Position numbers and translations under genes: made by a program. A stretch of DNA of 64,000 nucleotides from Gautieria morchelliformis (Eukaryota; Basidiomycota; Agaricomycetes; Gomphales; Gomphaceae): NCBI GenBank assembly GCA_015179125.1, contig WHVA01000098.1, positions 62,001 through 126,000 on the forward strand, in the 5' to 3' direction. Shown here piece by piece: positions 50,511-62,697 of the stretch; position 1 is the stretch's first letter, and each line of letters starts with the position of its first letter. The notes below the pieces were generated by a model. That model was not told where the DNA came from, made no database searches, and was given only the letters and a program-made list of their open reading frames with translations.

Positions 50511-50900
50511 TCAGTATGGGTGTTGCACATGAGAACCATAGACGCAATGCACCTCAGGGGAAATGTTAGATAAGTTAACATACATCTCAGCGAGAAGCCA
50601 AACCAAGGGCACATAACGAGCAAGTAAATAGAGAATGGTGTCGAGCTTGATGGTCTTGCACCAAATGTGGCTGATCTCAGATGGCAGTGTGAGAAGCATG
50701 TCGAAGAAGAGTAGTGCTGTGTAACAAGGTATGGAACTCGTGGAATTAGATGGGACATGTACACATACTGAGCCCTGCGAAGACGGCAGAGTTGATCGCA
50801 AACCTAGCTCAGGTAAGTTGTTTTGCATCGCACTCGATGTAGCAAGTACGGACCTGTCTGATAGTACCTGGATAACAGCCGAGGAGCCCGCCTGAGACAT
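50511..50900 (-). CDS. DUF6533-type membrane protein, 5' part
   Basis: Minus strand. Start ATG at 50900 gives M-S-Q-A-G-S-S-A-V-I-Q. A stop-free 93-nt intron (50867-50775, GTACTATCAG...TTCGCAG) would join it to 'GSVCVHVP'. Then follows the mark of the DUF6533 family of multi-pass proteins in Agaricomycetes: 'LLFFDMLLTLPSEISHIW' and 'TILYLLARYVPLVWLL', two hydrophobic segments. The rest (five more helices expected) is not found downstream, so the gene is either split by unseen introns or truncated. Function of the family is unknown. A TATATATA box lies ~90 nt upstream. Confidence 0.65.
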   Translation of the reverse strand: MSQAGSSAVIQVLSDRSVLATSSAMQNNLPELGLRSTLPSSQGSVCVHVPSNSTSSIPCYTALLFFDMLLTLPSEISHIWCKTIKLDTILYLLARYVPLVWLLAEMYVNLSNISPEVHCVYGSHVQHPY

Positions 50901-50985
50901 GATGTAAGAAAGAAAAAATGGGATGCAGACGAGGGACTAAGTTTTGCGTAGCGATGTGGGATTGGAGTAGCAGATCGCGAAGGGC

Positions 50986-50993
50986 TATATATA
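50986..50993 (-). promoter_or_regulatory. TATA box of DUF6533-type gene
   Basis: TATATATA 86-93 nt before the ATG at 50900. Confidence 0.5.
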
Positions 50994-50999
50994 AGCCAT

Positions 51000-52060
51000 G
51001 GGTGCTGCCAGGTCAACGGATATTCACAACATCCGATATCAGTGGCGAAACACGGCACAATTTGCAAGGTGGGTGGCTAAACGAACCTTCTATGTAAAAG
51101 AACTAACGTCGGCAATACAACGTCGAGGCATCAGGCCGGGCACGGGCGAGTAATTGACGCTTGGGTTCTTGATAGGAATTGGTCATTACATCCGATTTGC
51201 CCGGGCGGAATGGCCCCCAAGGTCCACAAACTTGTCATGTAGGCACACTAGGTATTCATTGACGACTCACAGTGCAATGTCAGCGTAACACCACATGAAA
51301 ACCAACTGCGACACAGCTCACTGATGTGCATCAAGATGTCGCATCTCCACTGTATTACTTATGAACATGAGAACACGAGGAAGCGAGATGATATGAGAGA
51401 TCTAGGCTGTCCAGCTCAATGCCGAGAGTTGGCATGTGGTTGTAATTCTATAGCGATGGTGGATAAGCTCAGCAGAGCTATTAGCTCGTGTTAATGTTGC
51501 TGGATATGGGGACACCAGACGTTTCTCATTTTGGCGGCATGTCCTGTACGACGTGAGAAGAGGTCTGATGAAGAGACTATCGAATTTAAACATTGAGCAC
51601 ACCGACATGGTAACCGCGATATTGTGCATTCGGTGTATCGGATGTGACGGTGATCATGATGTAGCTAAGCTGTGCCCGGTGGCCCAGGAAAGCCGAAGCT
51701 ACTGAGGTGATCTGCGACGTGTTTGCAGTTTTGTTTAGTATGATATTATTAGAATGGCGACAGTGTGACATAGCGAGAATAAACGGTATTGGACGCCTGG
51801 CTGTTTTTGTGGTCATTCGATAATTCAAATTGGAAAAAACTGTAGCTGTCGTGATTGAATCACGTCAGCTCCCTTGGAACACCGGTAACTGGTGAGATCC
51901 GGAGTTAAATATAAACATCATTATCGAGATACAATTCCCATCGAATTTCGCAAACACTTATCGACCGGATACTGATAATTTTGAGCGAAGAGAGATTTCG
52001 TCGTGTGTGGTCACGCACCAAGACAAACATGCTCACCGGCGCCCGACCCGACACAACGAG
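51000..52060. other. Gene-free region
   Basis: No supported coding frame or repeat. It looks like single-copy intergenic DNA. Confidence 0.4.
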
Positions 52061-52062
52061 CA

Positions 52063-52120
52063 TGACACGGACACGGACACGGACACGGACACGGACAGAC
52101 ACGGACACGGACACAGACAA
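52063..52120. repeat. (ACACGG)n microsatellite
   Basis: About nine near-perfect hexamers ACACGG/GACACG. It produces artefact frames of alternating V-R and S-V. Confidence 0.92.
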
Positions 52121-52607
52121 CAAGCCCTGACGCCGTCGTTGCGTGGTACGCACATGTCGTCCCGGCCACGCATTTTACCCGTCCTCCCCTCACATGACAC
52201 TGACAGCCTCCCCTCCTAGGCTTCATATCTCCCTCCCGGCCAGGCACATGAACTTATAATATTTCCGGTGTGTCTGCCGGTGGAGGGGGCGGTGGTGTGT
52301 GTGTGTAAGTGCCGGGTGTAGCTAAGGCCAGCAAGAGGAACGAGCGCAATGTACGGTATTTCCCTTTTCACATAAACAGCCCGCCCATCCTGCATGACTC
52401 ATTTGCTGCCCTCTCCACCACGTCTCGCCATCCATCCATGACCCAGACACAGACACAAGCAAAGACGCTGGAGTCACAACCCCACCCAGCCTCTGGTACG
52501 CCTTTCCCAGTTCCTCGCCTCTCGTACCGAACGCCACTCGCTGCTCCCTAGACTCCACTCTTCCGCCCCTCACGTCCCGCACCGCCCTCCCACACCGCAG
52601 CCGGCCC

Positions 52608-53219
52608 TTGCGGCCCCCGTCCGCCGACCACGAGCTCATGAAGTTCTTCCCAACCTGTCCCCCGCGCGGCGGCTCCTCGATTGACTCTTTTGGACTTCAA
52701 GCCGAGCCCTCCTCCTTGGGATTTTGGACCCTTGGGCCCGGCTCGGGCCACGAACCCGCAGAACACTACACGCCTTCACCCCCAACAGCAACAACGGCAG
52801 CAGCCGCACCTGCAGCGCCACACACTCCCCCCACCTCTAACTCTACACCCGTAAGCCCTCCTTACCCGCGCACACCACCGCCACCGCACCCGCACCCGCA
52901 CACTTGCCCTACCAGCCCCCTCCCAGATCGCCCCAAACCCCCCCGCCGCCGCGCGGGAAAATACACGAAGTGCGTCTTCGTGAACTCGCCCCGCACGCCC
53001 CCCGGGAACGGGAACGGGAACGGACTCACGCCCAACGCGCGCACATGCTCCTCCCGCTCACGCAGCACGCGCACGCGCACGCCTACCCGACCGCGGGGTC
53101 CCCACAGCTCGAGCACGCTCGCCCCCGTCGCTGCGCCTGCGCCACGGGCTGTCACGGTTCCGGGGGTCTATCCCGGCGTCGGGACTCGTGGGGTGGGGTT
53201 GGTGTGGGGGCTGGTGTAG
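52608..53219 (+). CDS. Proline-rich hypothetical protein (doubtful)
   Basis: 203 residues, GC-rich, dominated by Pro, Thr, Ser and Arg ('PRTPPPPHPHPHTCP', 'RSTRTRTPTRPRGP'). No domain recognised. Region 52438-52490 could be a first exon (MTQTQTQAK...) with a donor GGTACG near 52496. Composition differs sharply from the transposons around it, so it may be a real host gene, but the long frame can also come from GC bias. Confidence 0.3.
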   Translation: MRPPSADHELMKFFPTCPPRGGSSIDSFGLQAEPSSLGFWTLGPGSGHEPAEHYTPSPPTATTAAAAPAAPHTPPTSNSTPVSPPYPRTPPPPHPHPHTCPTSPLPDRPKPPRRRAGKYTKCVFVNSPRTPPGNGNGNGLTPNARTCSSRSRSTRTRTPTRPRGPHSSSTLAPVAAPAPRAVTVPGVYPGVGTRGVGLVWGLV

Positions 53220-53605
53220 GGGTGCCGAGTTTAGTACCTGTGGGGCGGCATTAGGCTTTATTAGAGGAAGGCTCGGGATGCATGGGATGCATTGGTATAT
53301 GGGTATAAGGCGGTATGAGGCGCAGAGAAAGAGCCTAGCGGGAGCGTAATCATGATGTGACGCAAGGGTATGTGCGCCGGGCATGTATTCGTTCCAGGCC
53401 TCGAAGGTGACTCAGGGTGGAGCTGGTGGGGTGTAGCAGGGGGGTGGCGGGGGAGAGAAGTGCTGCCGACGCAAACGCGTGCCGTGTGGGGAGTGTGGGT
53501 GTCGGTGTGTGGTGGGGATCGCGTATGAGTCGTGTATCGTATATCCGAGTGTACCATGTACGAAGCGTGTATTGTGTTGTATCCCCGTACTGGTATCTAT
53601 CTCTC
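53220..53605. other. Gene-free spacer
   Basis: G-rich, no supported gene. Confidence 0.4.
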
Positions 53606-53898
53606 TCAGGATGTCAAGCTTCATAGTGCTGCTGCACCATCAAGCAGCCCCAGTTTACAAGCTTGGTGACAAGGTCCGGCTCAATGCACAAAACATCACA
53701 ACCACTCGCCCAATGAAGAAGCTAGACCACAAGTGGCTGGGCCCCTACACTGTTAATAAGGTGGTCTCATGAAATGCCTATGGTCTAAATCTTCCTGCAT
53801 CCTTTGGTCACCCACATCCAATGTTCTCTGTCATCCTACTTTGGCCATATGAAGATGACCCAATACTTGAACATCATGCCCCTCCACCACCTTCCCCT
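53606..53898 (+). pseudogene. Gypsy B-like integrase tail
   Basis: Plus strand 'AAPVYKLGDKVRLNAQNITT' and 'HKWLGPYTVNKVVS', nearly the same as B at 14586-14800, with the same stop after 'NKVVS'. It is followed by a Pro-rich linker and cut by LTR F. Confidence 0.85.
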
Positions 53899-54215
53899 TG
53901 TCAGGGCACAGCCTGTTGGTCTCTTTTATTTCCTTTATGCCTTGTCTTCTTTCCTTTCTTCCTCTGCCTCCTTCCATTTTTCCCCTCCTACTCCTAGGTC
54001 CATATGACATACTCCCCCACTTGTGTCCATGACCGGTAGTTTGGTCTGCTCAGCAGCTATATAGTTAGTTGCTGAGGTAATGGGATCCTCACCTTGTTCT
54101 CTTTGGATCCCTTTACCTCAGGTATGTTGCCGCTGTAGTTACAGACCTAGTACTCATATATGCTCTTTGGGTCCCTTTACCTCAGTCCTGTGTGGGCATG
54201 TAAGGTTGCCCTTAC
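53899..54215 (+). mobile_element. F-type solo LTR
   Basis: 317 bp, TGTCAGGGCACAGCC...GTTGCCCTTACA. It sits between the B-like GPY/F tail and chromodomain, so it is an insertion. Flanks CCCCT and CCTGT match only partly. TATATAG is near 54059, and the leader unit GTATGT...CTCAG is at 54122-54185 (64 nt). Confidence 0.8.
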
Positions 54216-54400
54216 ACCTGTCATATGGGATGGAGTCAAAGAGTATGAAGTTGAAATGATTCTAGACAGCAGGATGTTCCATGGAAGGTTGGAGTATATT
54301 GTGTGCTGGAAGGGCCATGGAGCTGCCAACGATCTCTGGCTACCTGCAAAAGATGTCTCTGGGGCAAGGTGACTCGTCAGGGAATTTCACAGGCAGAATC
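54216..54400 (+). pseudogene. Gypsy B-like chromodomain
   Basis: Plus strand 'EYEVEMILDSRMFHGRLEYI' then 'CWKGHGAANDLWLPAKDV': a complete chromodomain core followed by a frameshift. It is the part missing from the B copy at 14586. Confidence 0.85.
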
Positions 54401-55102
54401 CAGGAGCACCTCAGGGTATCTCAGCAGCCACATACATGTCCCTCCCTTTCCAGAGATTTCAGAACTTCACAGAACCTTCCAGACAACCCTCTTTGACTGG
54501 ACAGCAGCCAGAGCTTCTACTCATAATGTCAAGGGTCCAGAACCCCAGAGATAAGCGATATTGGTGAATACCTAGCCAATTCATTCCAATAAGCTATATA
54601 TTAATCCTCTCCACTTGTGACTGCTCACTTCCACTGCATCAACCCTACCACGTCCATCAACCATGTCCTCACCTGCCATTGAGCTTGTTGCCCTCCCCAA
54701 CTTCACCCAAAACCTCTCTGACCTGCCAAACATGTCACGTGTCAAGCCCACCCTCCTGCTCTCCTCCGGCTTCTCATCATCCAGAGCAGCCAGTGAAGCC
54801 AAGCTACAAAGGATGCTTAACTGCCATGATCTCGACACCACATGGTCTTCAAAGTGGTCCATCAGCTCTGAGAACCTCACGCCAGTGACAGGTCAGGCCC
54901 CCCCTCACCCTGCACTCGCATTCCTCAGGCCCCAACACAGACAAGAGAACACATACTATGTTGGCGACCCTGTCTTCCTCAACGATGGAACCCCCCCTGT
55001 GGAACCCCCCTACACATTCAAAGGCTGGGTGGGGCAGCGTTTCCATAACATGACAGGAGAGCAACTATGTCGAGCAAGGTTCCAATGGCCGCACTTGCCC
55101 AT
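54401..55102 (+). other. Unrecognised frame after chromodomain
   Basis: A plus frame from 54663 (MSSPAIELVALPNFTQ...) is open to ~55100 before running into an A LTR. It has no domain I recognise. It may be the distal part of the B-like element or host sequence. Confidence 0.35.
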
Positions 55103-55536
55103 GGACCCCAGTTGGCTGTGGAGACCATACTACCACACAACTGACAATGGGAAATCCAAAGTATGTATAAATGAACTGAGTATACAAGAGAGGGGATTCT
55201 CACCTGACAAGGGGAAATCCAAAGAGAAAAGTCTAAGGACCCCCAATCTCAGCGAGCCCGTATTATACTATGCTCCACAGCCAGGGACAGCACTCGGCAC
55301 TTGCCATCAACCCTGCATCCCCCTGACCTCCCTGACCCTTGATCAACCCTTCATGCCACCTACTACACGAGTCGCTTGACTTCTGACACTGTTCCGAGAG
55401 CGGAAGTCAGAAGGTGGAGTGGAATTGGCAAGGCAAACAGAACTGTTGGAAGTCCCCCCTGAAGCGGAACCATTTCCAGAAGCAGAGTCAGAACTTGGCA
55501 TGGTGTCGGAACTGGAAAACAGGGTGTCCCCTCACA
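55103..55536 (-). repeat. Gypsy A LTR, left end decayed
   Basis: 434 bp from CCCAGTTGGCTGTGG to GTCCCCTCACA. One leader unit is present. Orientation is opposite to gypsy A copy 4, so it belongs to another insertion. Confidence 0.82.
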
Positions 55537-56348
55537 GAAATAGCCCATGACACTTGACAATGTAACGTGCAAGGTCTCATGGAAAGGTCATCTAGTAGTA
55601 ACAATCCTTTTGCCGGTGAAGGCACTCCTTTGGAGCCCTTCGTCAAGAGCACAGACAAGGGTTTGGAGACGAAGGTGGTGAAGGTGAGATACAGAAACTC
55701 ACCAGTGGTGCTTAAGCTCCACTCTGGTTAAAGGTAGTAGTCTAGAGAAGAGGGCTTAAGACAATGGCCACAGTGTAGTTGGGTTTTGCACAAGATAGAT
55801 GTATGATAATTGAACTGTAGAATATACATGCGAATGTAAACTACTTATACTGAATGCTCATATGCTATCAGCAAATAGGAAAGAGGCCGTTGTGAGTCAG
55901 GGTTGGATCAGGGGTGCACAGTCAGGATACAAATAGATGAAACACATATACAATAGAACTGAGCAGAAGTGCAAACATGAAACAACATAGAGGAAGGCAG
56001 GCAAAGGTACCTAGGTAAGAAAACACACCTTGAGGCCTGCATACACCTTACCCTGCATGGACTCTTGGTCTAACGGGTTGATCCTGCATGATCTATGGGT
56101 AGGACGTCCCACGAATGCATGCCGGCCATAAGAACACCCAAAGGGCCTCAAATCAGGAAGGTGATGGGGCCAGTGATGAACCATCATACCAGTTAGAGGA
56201 TGTCCATCGTCTTTGATGGCATGACTACTGGCAAATGATGTCATTTGGAGAATCCAGCAAGTGGAGAACAGAACAAACATAGAGATGGAGGGATGAAAGG
56301 GAAAACAGGGGGTAACTCAATACAATAATTAATAAATGGGTCATGACA
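55537..56348. repeat. S LTR, 5' truncated
   Basis: Matches S from ~170 bp inward ('aaatagcccatgacacttg') to its end GTCATGACA. It joins gypsy A copy 4 gag at 56349. Confidence 0.82.
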
Positions 56349-57480
56349 GGAATGTGGAAGAGGAGTTAATGTGGAACCGGATGAAGAACGATGTGATTGA
56401 AACAGCCTTACAAACAATTTTTGCCAAGTTAGATATTCCATGAGGCAGTGGAAATGCAATGCAGGATGAGTCGGACTTCAGAAAAGTGGAAGTAGGGGAA
56501 GAGATGATGTCCGTGAAGTTGGTAAAAGTCAAACCTGCAACTCCAGCGCACTTCAAAGGAGATCAGGAGAAGGGACATGCATTCTTCAACACATGCAGCA
56601 TCTACTGTGCGATTGTTGGAGACATCTTTCCAACTGACCAGGCTCAGATTCACTGGGCATTGTCCTTTTTCAAGTCAAACCGTGCAGCCCACTTTGCAAA
56701 CAAGGTGACACAAAGTGAAGGGCAAGGGCAACTACTTCTGGGACTGGGATGCCTTCAAAAAAACCTTTTCCGACCAGTTCTGCCCAAAGAATGAGCAAAT
56801 CACAACCCTCACAAAGCTCAAAGGAACCAGCTTGTACCAGGCCAAGGATCCAATTGATCACTACATTGATCACTTCCAGGAGATCATTGACCTCGCAGAA
56901 TATGATGATGACAAGACAATTGTCATCAAATTCCAATGGGAACTCAATCCAGCGCTCCAGAACCAAGTCGCACTGCTTGGGGATGGAGCTCTGGATTTTG
57001 ATGACCCAGAAGGGTGGTACCAAGCTGCGTGGAAGGTGTCTCAAAACAGGGAAGCAAACAAGGCCTTTTGGGAGATGAACCAGAGCATGACATACTCCAC
57101 CTGCACCAAAACCCAGAGCAGTATTCATTCCAATGTGGAAAGTATTTCCAATGATTGCTCCACCTGCCCCTGCTCAGAACCCTAGCCCCCCCCCCCCTTC
57201 AAAGAGTGGCCCTGCCCCAATGGATGTTGACTGCATGTGTGGAAAAAGCACCCCAACTGTCACCTGCTTCCGATGCCGGCAGGCAGGCCACTATGCCCAC
57301 TGCCCCCAAGTTTTCAACATCCGGCTTATGACCATGGAGGAGAAGCTTGAGCTCCTTCCAGAGTTCCTTGCGCTGGCAGACATAAGCAGAGTGCCCACTG
57401 TGGAAGACAGTTCTGAAAATGCAGAACATGGCATGTTGGAAGCAGAAGATGCATCAGATTTTCTGATGCACAGCGGGTGA
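56349..57480 (+). pseudogene. Gypsy A copy 4 gag remnant
   Basis: Plus strand in three frames. It keeps 'FFNTCSIYCAIVGDIFPTD', 'HYIDHFQEIIDLAEYDDD' and a damaged zinc knuckle 'CFRCRQAGHYAHCP' (one residue lost before the last Cys). It lacks the first ~8 codons, removed by S. Nearly all CGG/CGA words of copies 2 and 3 read TGG, CAG or CAA here. Confidence 0.87.
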
Positions 57481-58530
57481 AGTGTGTGCCCCTGCTGCCT
57501 GTACATAACTGGTTTGCCTGTCTTGAAGTAGAGAATGAGAAACACCCACTCCCCTCACTTCGTACAGACCCACCAGATAAAGTCACACAAAAGCCAATTC
57601 CAACAACCCACTCACTCTGCATCTGCCCTTGGGAGAGACACCTCCCGAAACACTATATTGTTGCTGGACCCCTGGCCCCAAGTCATTGCTCATTAAGGTC
57701 AAGATCCAGACAACAGACACAGCAGAAGTCAAGTCTGGACCCGCACTTGTCAATTGTGAGGCCAGTGGTCAGTTAATGGACGGGGACTATGTCAAGCAGA
57801 ACCGACTGACCACACGGAAGTTGCAACATGGAATCCTGGTGTTCAATGTGGATGGAAGCCCTAATGAGGCGGGGTTCATCATGGAAATTGTAGACACAAT
57901 TCTCCGCTATGATGGACACACTGAACACACTTCCTTCGCAGTCATCAGCCTGGGAAGCAAGACGTCATCCTTGGATTTACCTGGCTGCAGCAGCACAACC
58001 CAGAGATCAACTGGCAGACTTTGAAGGTGCTGATGAGTTGATGCCTGACCAAGTGTCACATGTACAGGTCAGAAATGCAGAAAGAGCATCAAGAGCAGTG
58101 GAAGACTGAATGGCTCATACAGACATGTGGTTTCGGCCCTCATCCACTGCTTTCAGAAGAGTCAGAAGCAGAGTATAAACCAGCTCCCACCCCATATTCC
58201 AACTCCGATTCTGACTCCGACATCATCCGACTTGGCCTGGAAGACACTCTGGCAGAAGGGGAGCGCTTGCTGTATGTAAACCTTCCGCCGGAAGCAGAGC
58301 ACATCCGCACCACCAGAAACATTTCCCAACACCTTGCGGAGGCCTCCAGGAAGCACAATAAACCAGAGGTGGAGATCCTGGACTACTTGCAGGAGTTCAA
58401 GGATGTCTTTGCCAAAGAGTCATTTGATGCTCTACCTCCATGGAAGCTGTGGCACTATGCCATCGAGTTAGAGCCTGGGTCAAAGCCCACCAATTATGAG
58501 GTCTACCCACTGTCACCTAGGGAGCAGGTG
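57477..58530 (+). pseudogene. Gypsy A copy 4 pol 5' remnant
   Basis: Plus strand. The protease site reads 'ALVNCEASGQ': Asp to Asn and Gly to Glu, so it is dead. Continues to 'HYAIELEPGSKPTNYEVYPL' and 'REQV' and stops at the S insertion. At least four frameshifts. Confidence 0.87.
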
Positions 58531-59796
58531 TGTCAAGATTGGTTTTTAGGCGTTAATATCATGCATTAGTGAACACAGCGAATGTCCGAATAACTTGTGC
58601 AAAGAGGTATGCCGTTTGGCAAATAAGGTGAACGAATAAATGTTCAGAAGGTAAGAGGGCTGCCCGAATGGAGCTCGCCCTATCTACAGTCGTAGCGAAA
58701 TAGCCCGTGGCACTCAACAATGTAACGTGCAAGGTGTCACGAAAAGGTTGTCTAAGTAGCAACAATCCTTTCGCCGGTGAAGGCACCCCTTCGGAGCCCC
58801 TCGCCGACAGCACAGAGAATAGTTTGAAGGCTAAGGTAACGAAGGTGAAGTACAAAAACTCACCAGTGGTGCTCAGGTCTTCCTCTGGTTGAAGGTAGGA
58901 ATCTGCAAGAGAGGGCTCAAGACAGTGATCACAGTGAGGTCAAGTTTGCACAAGCTAGACGTATGATAATTGAACTGGGGAATATACATGCGAATGTAAA
59001 CTACTTATATCGAATGCTCATATGGTAACAGCGAATAGGAAAGAGGCCGTCATGAGTCAGGGTTGGATAGGGATGCGCAGTCATGATACAAAATAGATGA
59101 AATAAATATACAATAGAATGAAAGAGGAGAGCGAACATGAAATGATGGAGAGGAAAGAGGGCGAAGGCACCTATGTATGAAAACACACCTTGAGACCTGC
59201 ATATATACCACCCTGCACGGACTCTTCGTCTGCTGGGTTGATCCCACACGACCTACGGGTAGGACGTCCCGTGAATGCATCCCAGCCATATGAACACCTA
59301 AAGGGGTTGCACTGGGAAGATGACGGGGCCAGTGATGGACCATCATGCTGGGTAGAGGATGTCGATCGTGTTTGATGGTGTGCCTGGTGGCAAATGATGC
59401 AAGCAGCGAATGGTTGTTCAGCGAATGTGGCGAAGGGCGAACGGAGAGAACATAGAGGAGGCATGGTCAAAGGGAGGGGCGAAGCCGAGCAAACACAGAG
59501 GAGGAGTGGTGAAAGGGGAAACAGGATAGCTGGGTGCAAGAAATACACGAGTTGTGACAATCCGACCATAGGAACATCAAAAGGGGGTTGAGCAGAGGAG
59601 GTGATAGGGCCAGTGATGAACCACCAAGCCGGTCCAAGGACATCGATCGCACTTTGATGGCGTGGCTATGGTGAACGACGCGAACAGCGAAGATTGATCG
59701 CCAAACTCGGCGAAGGGCGATCGGAGTGAACATAGAGGTGGAGTGAGGAATGGGGGGACAGAGCGACTGGGTATAGGAAATAAACACGTCATGACA
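58531..59796. mobile_element. S LTR with internal duplication, in copy 4 pol
   Basis: 1266 bp, TGTCAAGATTGG...GTCATGACA, duplication AGGTG at 58526-58530 and 59797-59801. It is ~240 bp longer than the other S copies because the last third is present twice (about 59280-59560 and 59570-59796, diverged), the first ending GTTGTGACA. Confidence 0.9.
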
Positions 59797-59816
59797 AGGT
59801 GGAGCTCAATGCATTC
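59797..59816 (+). pseudogene. 20-bp stub of gypsy A copy 4 pol
   Basis: Continues the pol frame after S (aggtggagctcaatgcattc) and is cut by the copia LTR. Confidence 0.75.
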
Positions 59817-60155
59817 TGTAAGAAACACTTATGTGATGTTCTCAGTATTTGCGCACGAGACCATAAGTCAAATGATTGTATATTTACCTTATGCGAGGTT
59901 CTACAGCACACAAGGTAAGCAACCAGATACATAGTATAACTAATTGTGATCTCACCTCAGTGTTTTCATGCCAGAGTGTAAGTCCAACGACTGAGGGAGA
60001 TTGTACATAAATGCAAGCCATTTATATTCTCAATCACAGTAGATGGATTGAAATAGAAAACAAAAAAATGTCTTGCGTCCTATGCAAGACTAATACCTTA
60101 TATGGAGCACCAAAGGGTGATGACATCATGCCCTCACGTGTTTGTTACTCCAACA
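59817..60155 (-). repeat. 3' LTR of copia element
   Basis: 339 bp, plus TGTAAGAAACACTTATG...GTTACTCCAACA (sense TGTTGGAGTAAC...). The 5' LTR is outside the window. Confidence 0.87.
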
Positions 60156-60170
60156 CTCCCCCTCAAACTG
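60156..60170 (-). promoter_or_regulatory. Polypurine tract of copia element
   Basis: Sense CAGTTTGAGGGGGAG directly before TGTTGG, the standard copia arrangement. Confidence 0.85.
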
Positions 60171-62697
60171 TGGATAGCCCAAGCTCAACCGCAAAATGCT
60201 TGACCTTTGTGGAAGGCAATGCCCTGGTAAGCATATCAGCCACCCTATTGTTTGTAGGGAAGTACACCAGGTGCAGGATGCCCTGTTCTATGATCCATCG
60301 AATGAAATGGTAACATATGTCAATATGTTTAGTGCAAGCATGGTACTGATGATCTTTGATGAGCACAATAGCAGATTGATTGTCAGAAAACATGATTGTT
60401 GATGACATATTTATGTTGAAGAGCTGCTGGATTAGGGTGCATAACCACATTGCCTCTTTTTCAGCATGTGCAGCAGTGACATACTCACTCTCAGTCATGG
60501 ATAGGGAAACAATTTGCTGACGTTTTGTGCTCCAGGAAATGGCTCCGCTGTGGATAATGAACACATATCTGGAAATTGCACGCCTATCTTTGGCCATGCC
60601 ACCATCAGCATCAGCATATCCGGTCAGTCCATTCTTCATATGCCTGTAAGTCAACCATAGATTCATAGTGCCCTTCAGGTACTGAAAGATCTGTTTAATG
60701 GCACTCCAGTGACCAGGGCCAAACTTTGTCAAATATCGGGATACGGCTTGAACCGCAAAGGTGATGTCAGGACAGGTTCCAAGAATGGCATACATAAGCA
60801 ATCCAACGGCCTCCCTATAAAGTGTGTCACACCATTCAACCCATTCAACTGTGGTCTTAGGCATCTGCAACGTGGAGAGAAGTAGGCCATGTTCCATTGG
60901 CATGGATACCGGCCTGAGATCTCCAAAATTATACCTGCATATAATTGACTCCACATAAGACCACTGAGAAAGGTTTATGGTGTGTCTCTCCCTGTCACAG
61001 TTGATTTTGATGCCTAACAGCCAGTGCAGCTCACCGAGATCAGTTATTTTGACATGCTTCGAAATACCTGCTTTGAACTGCTTTACCAATCTCAGAGGTC
61101 ACAGCGATGGTGCAATTGTCGACATGTACCAAGACAATCATGAGTGAGTTGTTTGTGCATCAAAAGAATACAGCTTTGTCTACATCACAGCAGGAGAAGA
61201 GCAACTTGGTGAGCATTATGTCGATGAGTTTTTGATACCAATGCTGTCCTGACTTCTTCAGGCTGTATAGTGTCTTCCTTAGGAGGCAGACCTTTTGGGC
61301 CAAGTTCTGTGCATGGTAGCATGGCAGCTGTGACATATATATGGTCTCCTCATCAGTGATTTCTCCATTTAAACATGTGCCTTTAATGTCAATCTGATAA
61401 TTCGATGTCATTTGTGGCTGCCAGGGCAAGCACCATCCTTATCAAAGCTAACTTCACTACAGGGGCAAATGTGTTGACATAATTGACACCTAGTCCCTGT
61501 GAAAAACCTTGGGCTACAAGGCATGCTTTGTACCTTCCTACATTCCCTGCTGCATCTTTTTTTGCTCAAAAGACACATTTATACCCGACAATACTTGCAC
61601 CAGTCAGTGCATCAGTGAGTACCCAAGTTCTGGCATCACGAAGCACTGCTAATTCTTCATGGATGGCTTGCTCCCACAGGTTCCAGTCGGGTCATCATCT
61701 TGCCTCAGCCAGGGATCAGGGTTCAATCACTTTGACCTCACTCGTTTCTGCTACAAGTACGTACCCGTTGACTTTATCAGCTACCATCATCAGGTTGGCA
61801 GTCCCTTCTCCTTCTGGCATCTCTCATACTTTCTCCCTGACAGGCAGCTGAACTCCAGTTGGAATAACAGGGTCTGATGATCAGTGATAGAACACTCCAT
61901 ATCTGTCTAGAATGTCACAAACATGCTGACTGGGCTTGCACATGCATTTTGCAGGTACGTCGGCTTCAGAGTCAGATGGGTTTACCTCATCAATGTTGCG
62001 TGCGGGGGGAGCGGATGGGGTGGTAGATTTGGGTGTATCAGAGGGAATGTTATCATTTATGGGTGTGTTAGCTTTTGTCTTGATAATGTGCCAATTCTCC
62101 CCATCAAGGCTAGAAGCTGACACAATACTGTGGTCAAAGTGGACATTACGTTCCACAGTGACAGTTTTCTTGTCAGGCCAATAGATTCGGGAGCCTTTGC
62201 TCCGTTCATCAATGCCCAACCAGTGCCCTTCAAGTACATGTCCTCCAAGCTTGTCACCTGTTTCGGTATGTATCCATACCTTTTCACCCCATTCATGTAC
62301 ATGCCTCAAGTTAGGTTTACTACCGAAAACCACCTCAAATGGAGTTTTCCCTTACACAGCCTTGGTGGACATACAGTTCATCAGCCAAACTATATGTCCT
62401 GCTGCTTCACACCACAGGAACCTCAGGAGGCCACTGACATACAACAAGGCATGGATTCGCTCAATGATTGTGTGATTGTGGCATGCAGCGACTCCATTAT
62501 GATGAGGGGTGTCATGCACGGTATGTTTCTGTACTGTGCCCTTTGACTTGAGGCAGTGCTCAAAATCCTTTCCCAAGTATTCTCCACCTCAATCAGAATG
62601 TAGGGTTTTGATGTGAGAATTCAGCAGCATGCCGCACCAGATATCATATTCCTTGAATGCAGTGAGAGCTTCATCTTTCGTGTGCAACAGGTACAGG
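60171..62697 (-). pseudogene. Copia pol: integrase C-part, RT, RNase H
   Basis: Minus strand. RNase H and RT end are at 60163-61089 ('GYADADGGMAKDRRAISRYV', 'SLSMTESEYVTAAHAEKEA', 'THIDICYHFIRW'-like end). The RT catalytic box near 61120 reads 'VLVHVDNCTI', so the usual YVDD is HVDN. RT start is at 61160-61490, the linker and integrase C-terminal region at 61881-62333, and the integrase core end at 62352-62640 ('TPHHNGVAACHNHTIIERIH'). Several stops and frameshifts (near 61100, 61160, 61430, 61880, 62340) show that it is dead. Confidence 0.88.

Noticed and set aside
52011-52247. Frames rich in Val-Arg or Ser-Val around the hexamer repeat
   Set aside because: Translation of an (ACACGG)n microsatellite.
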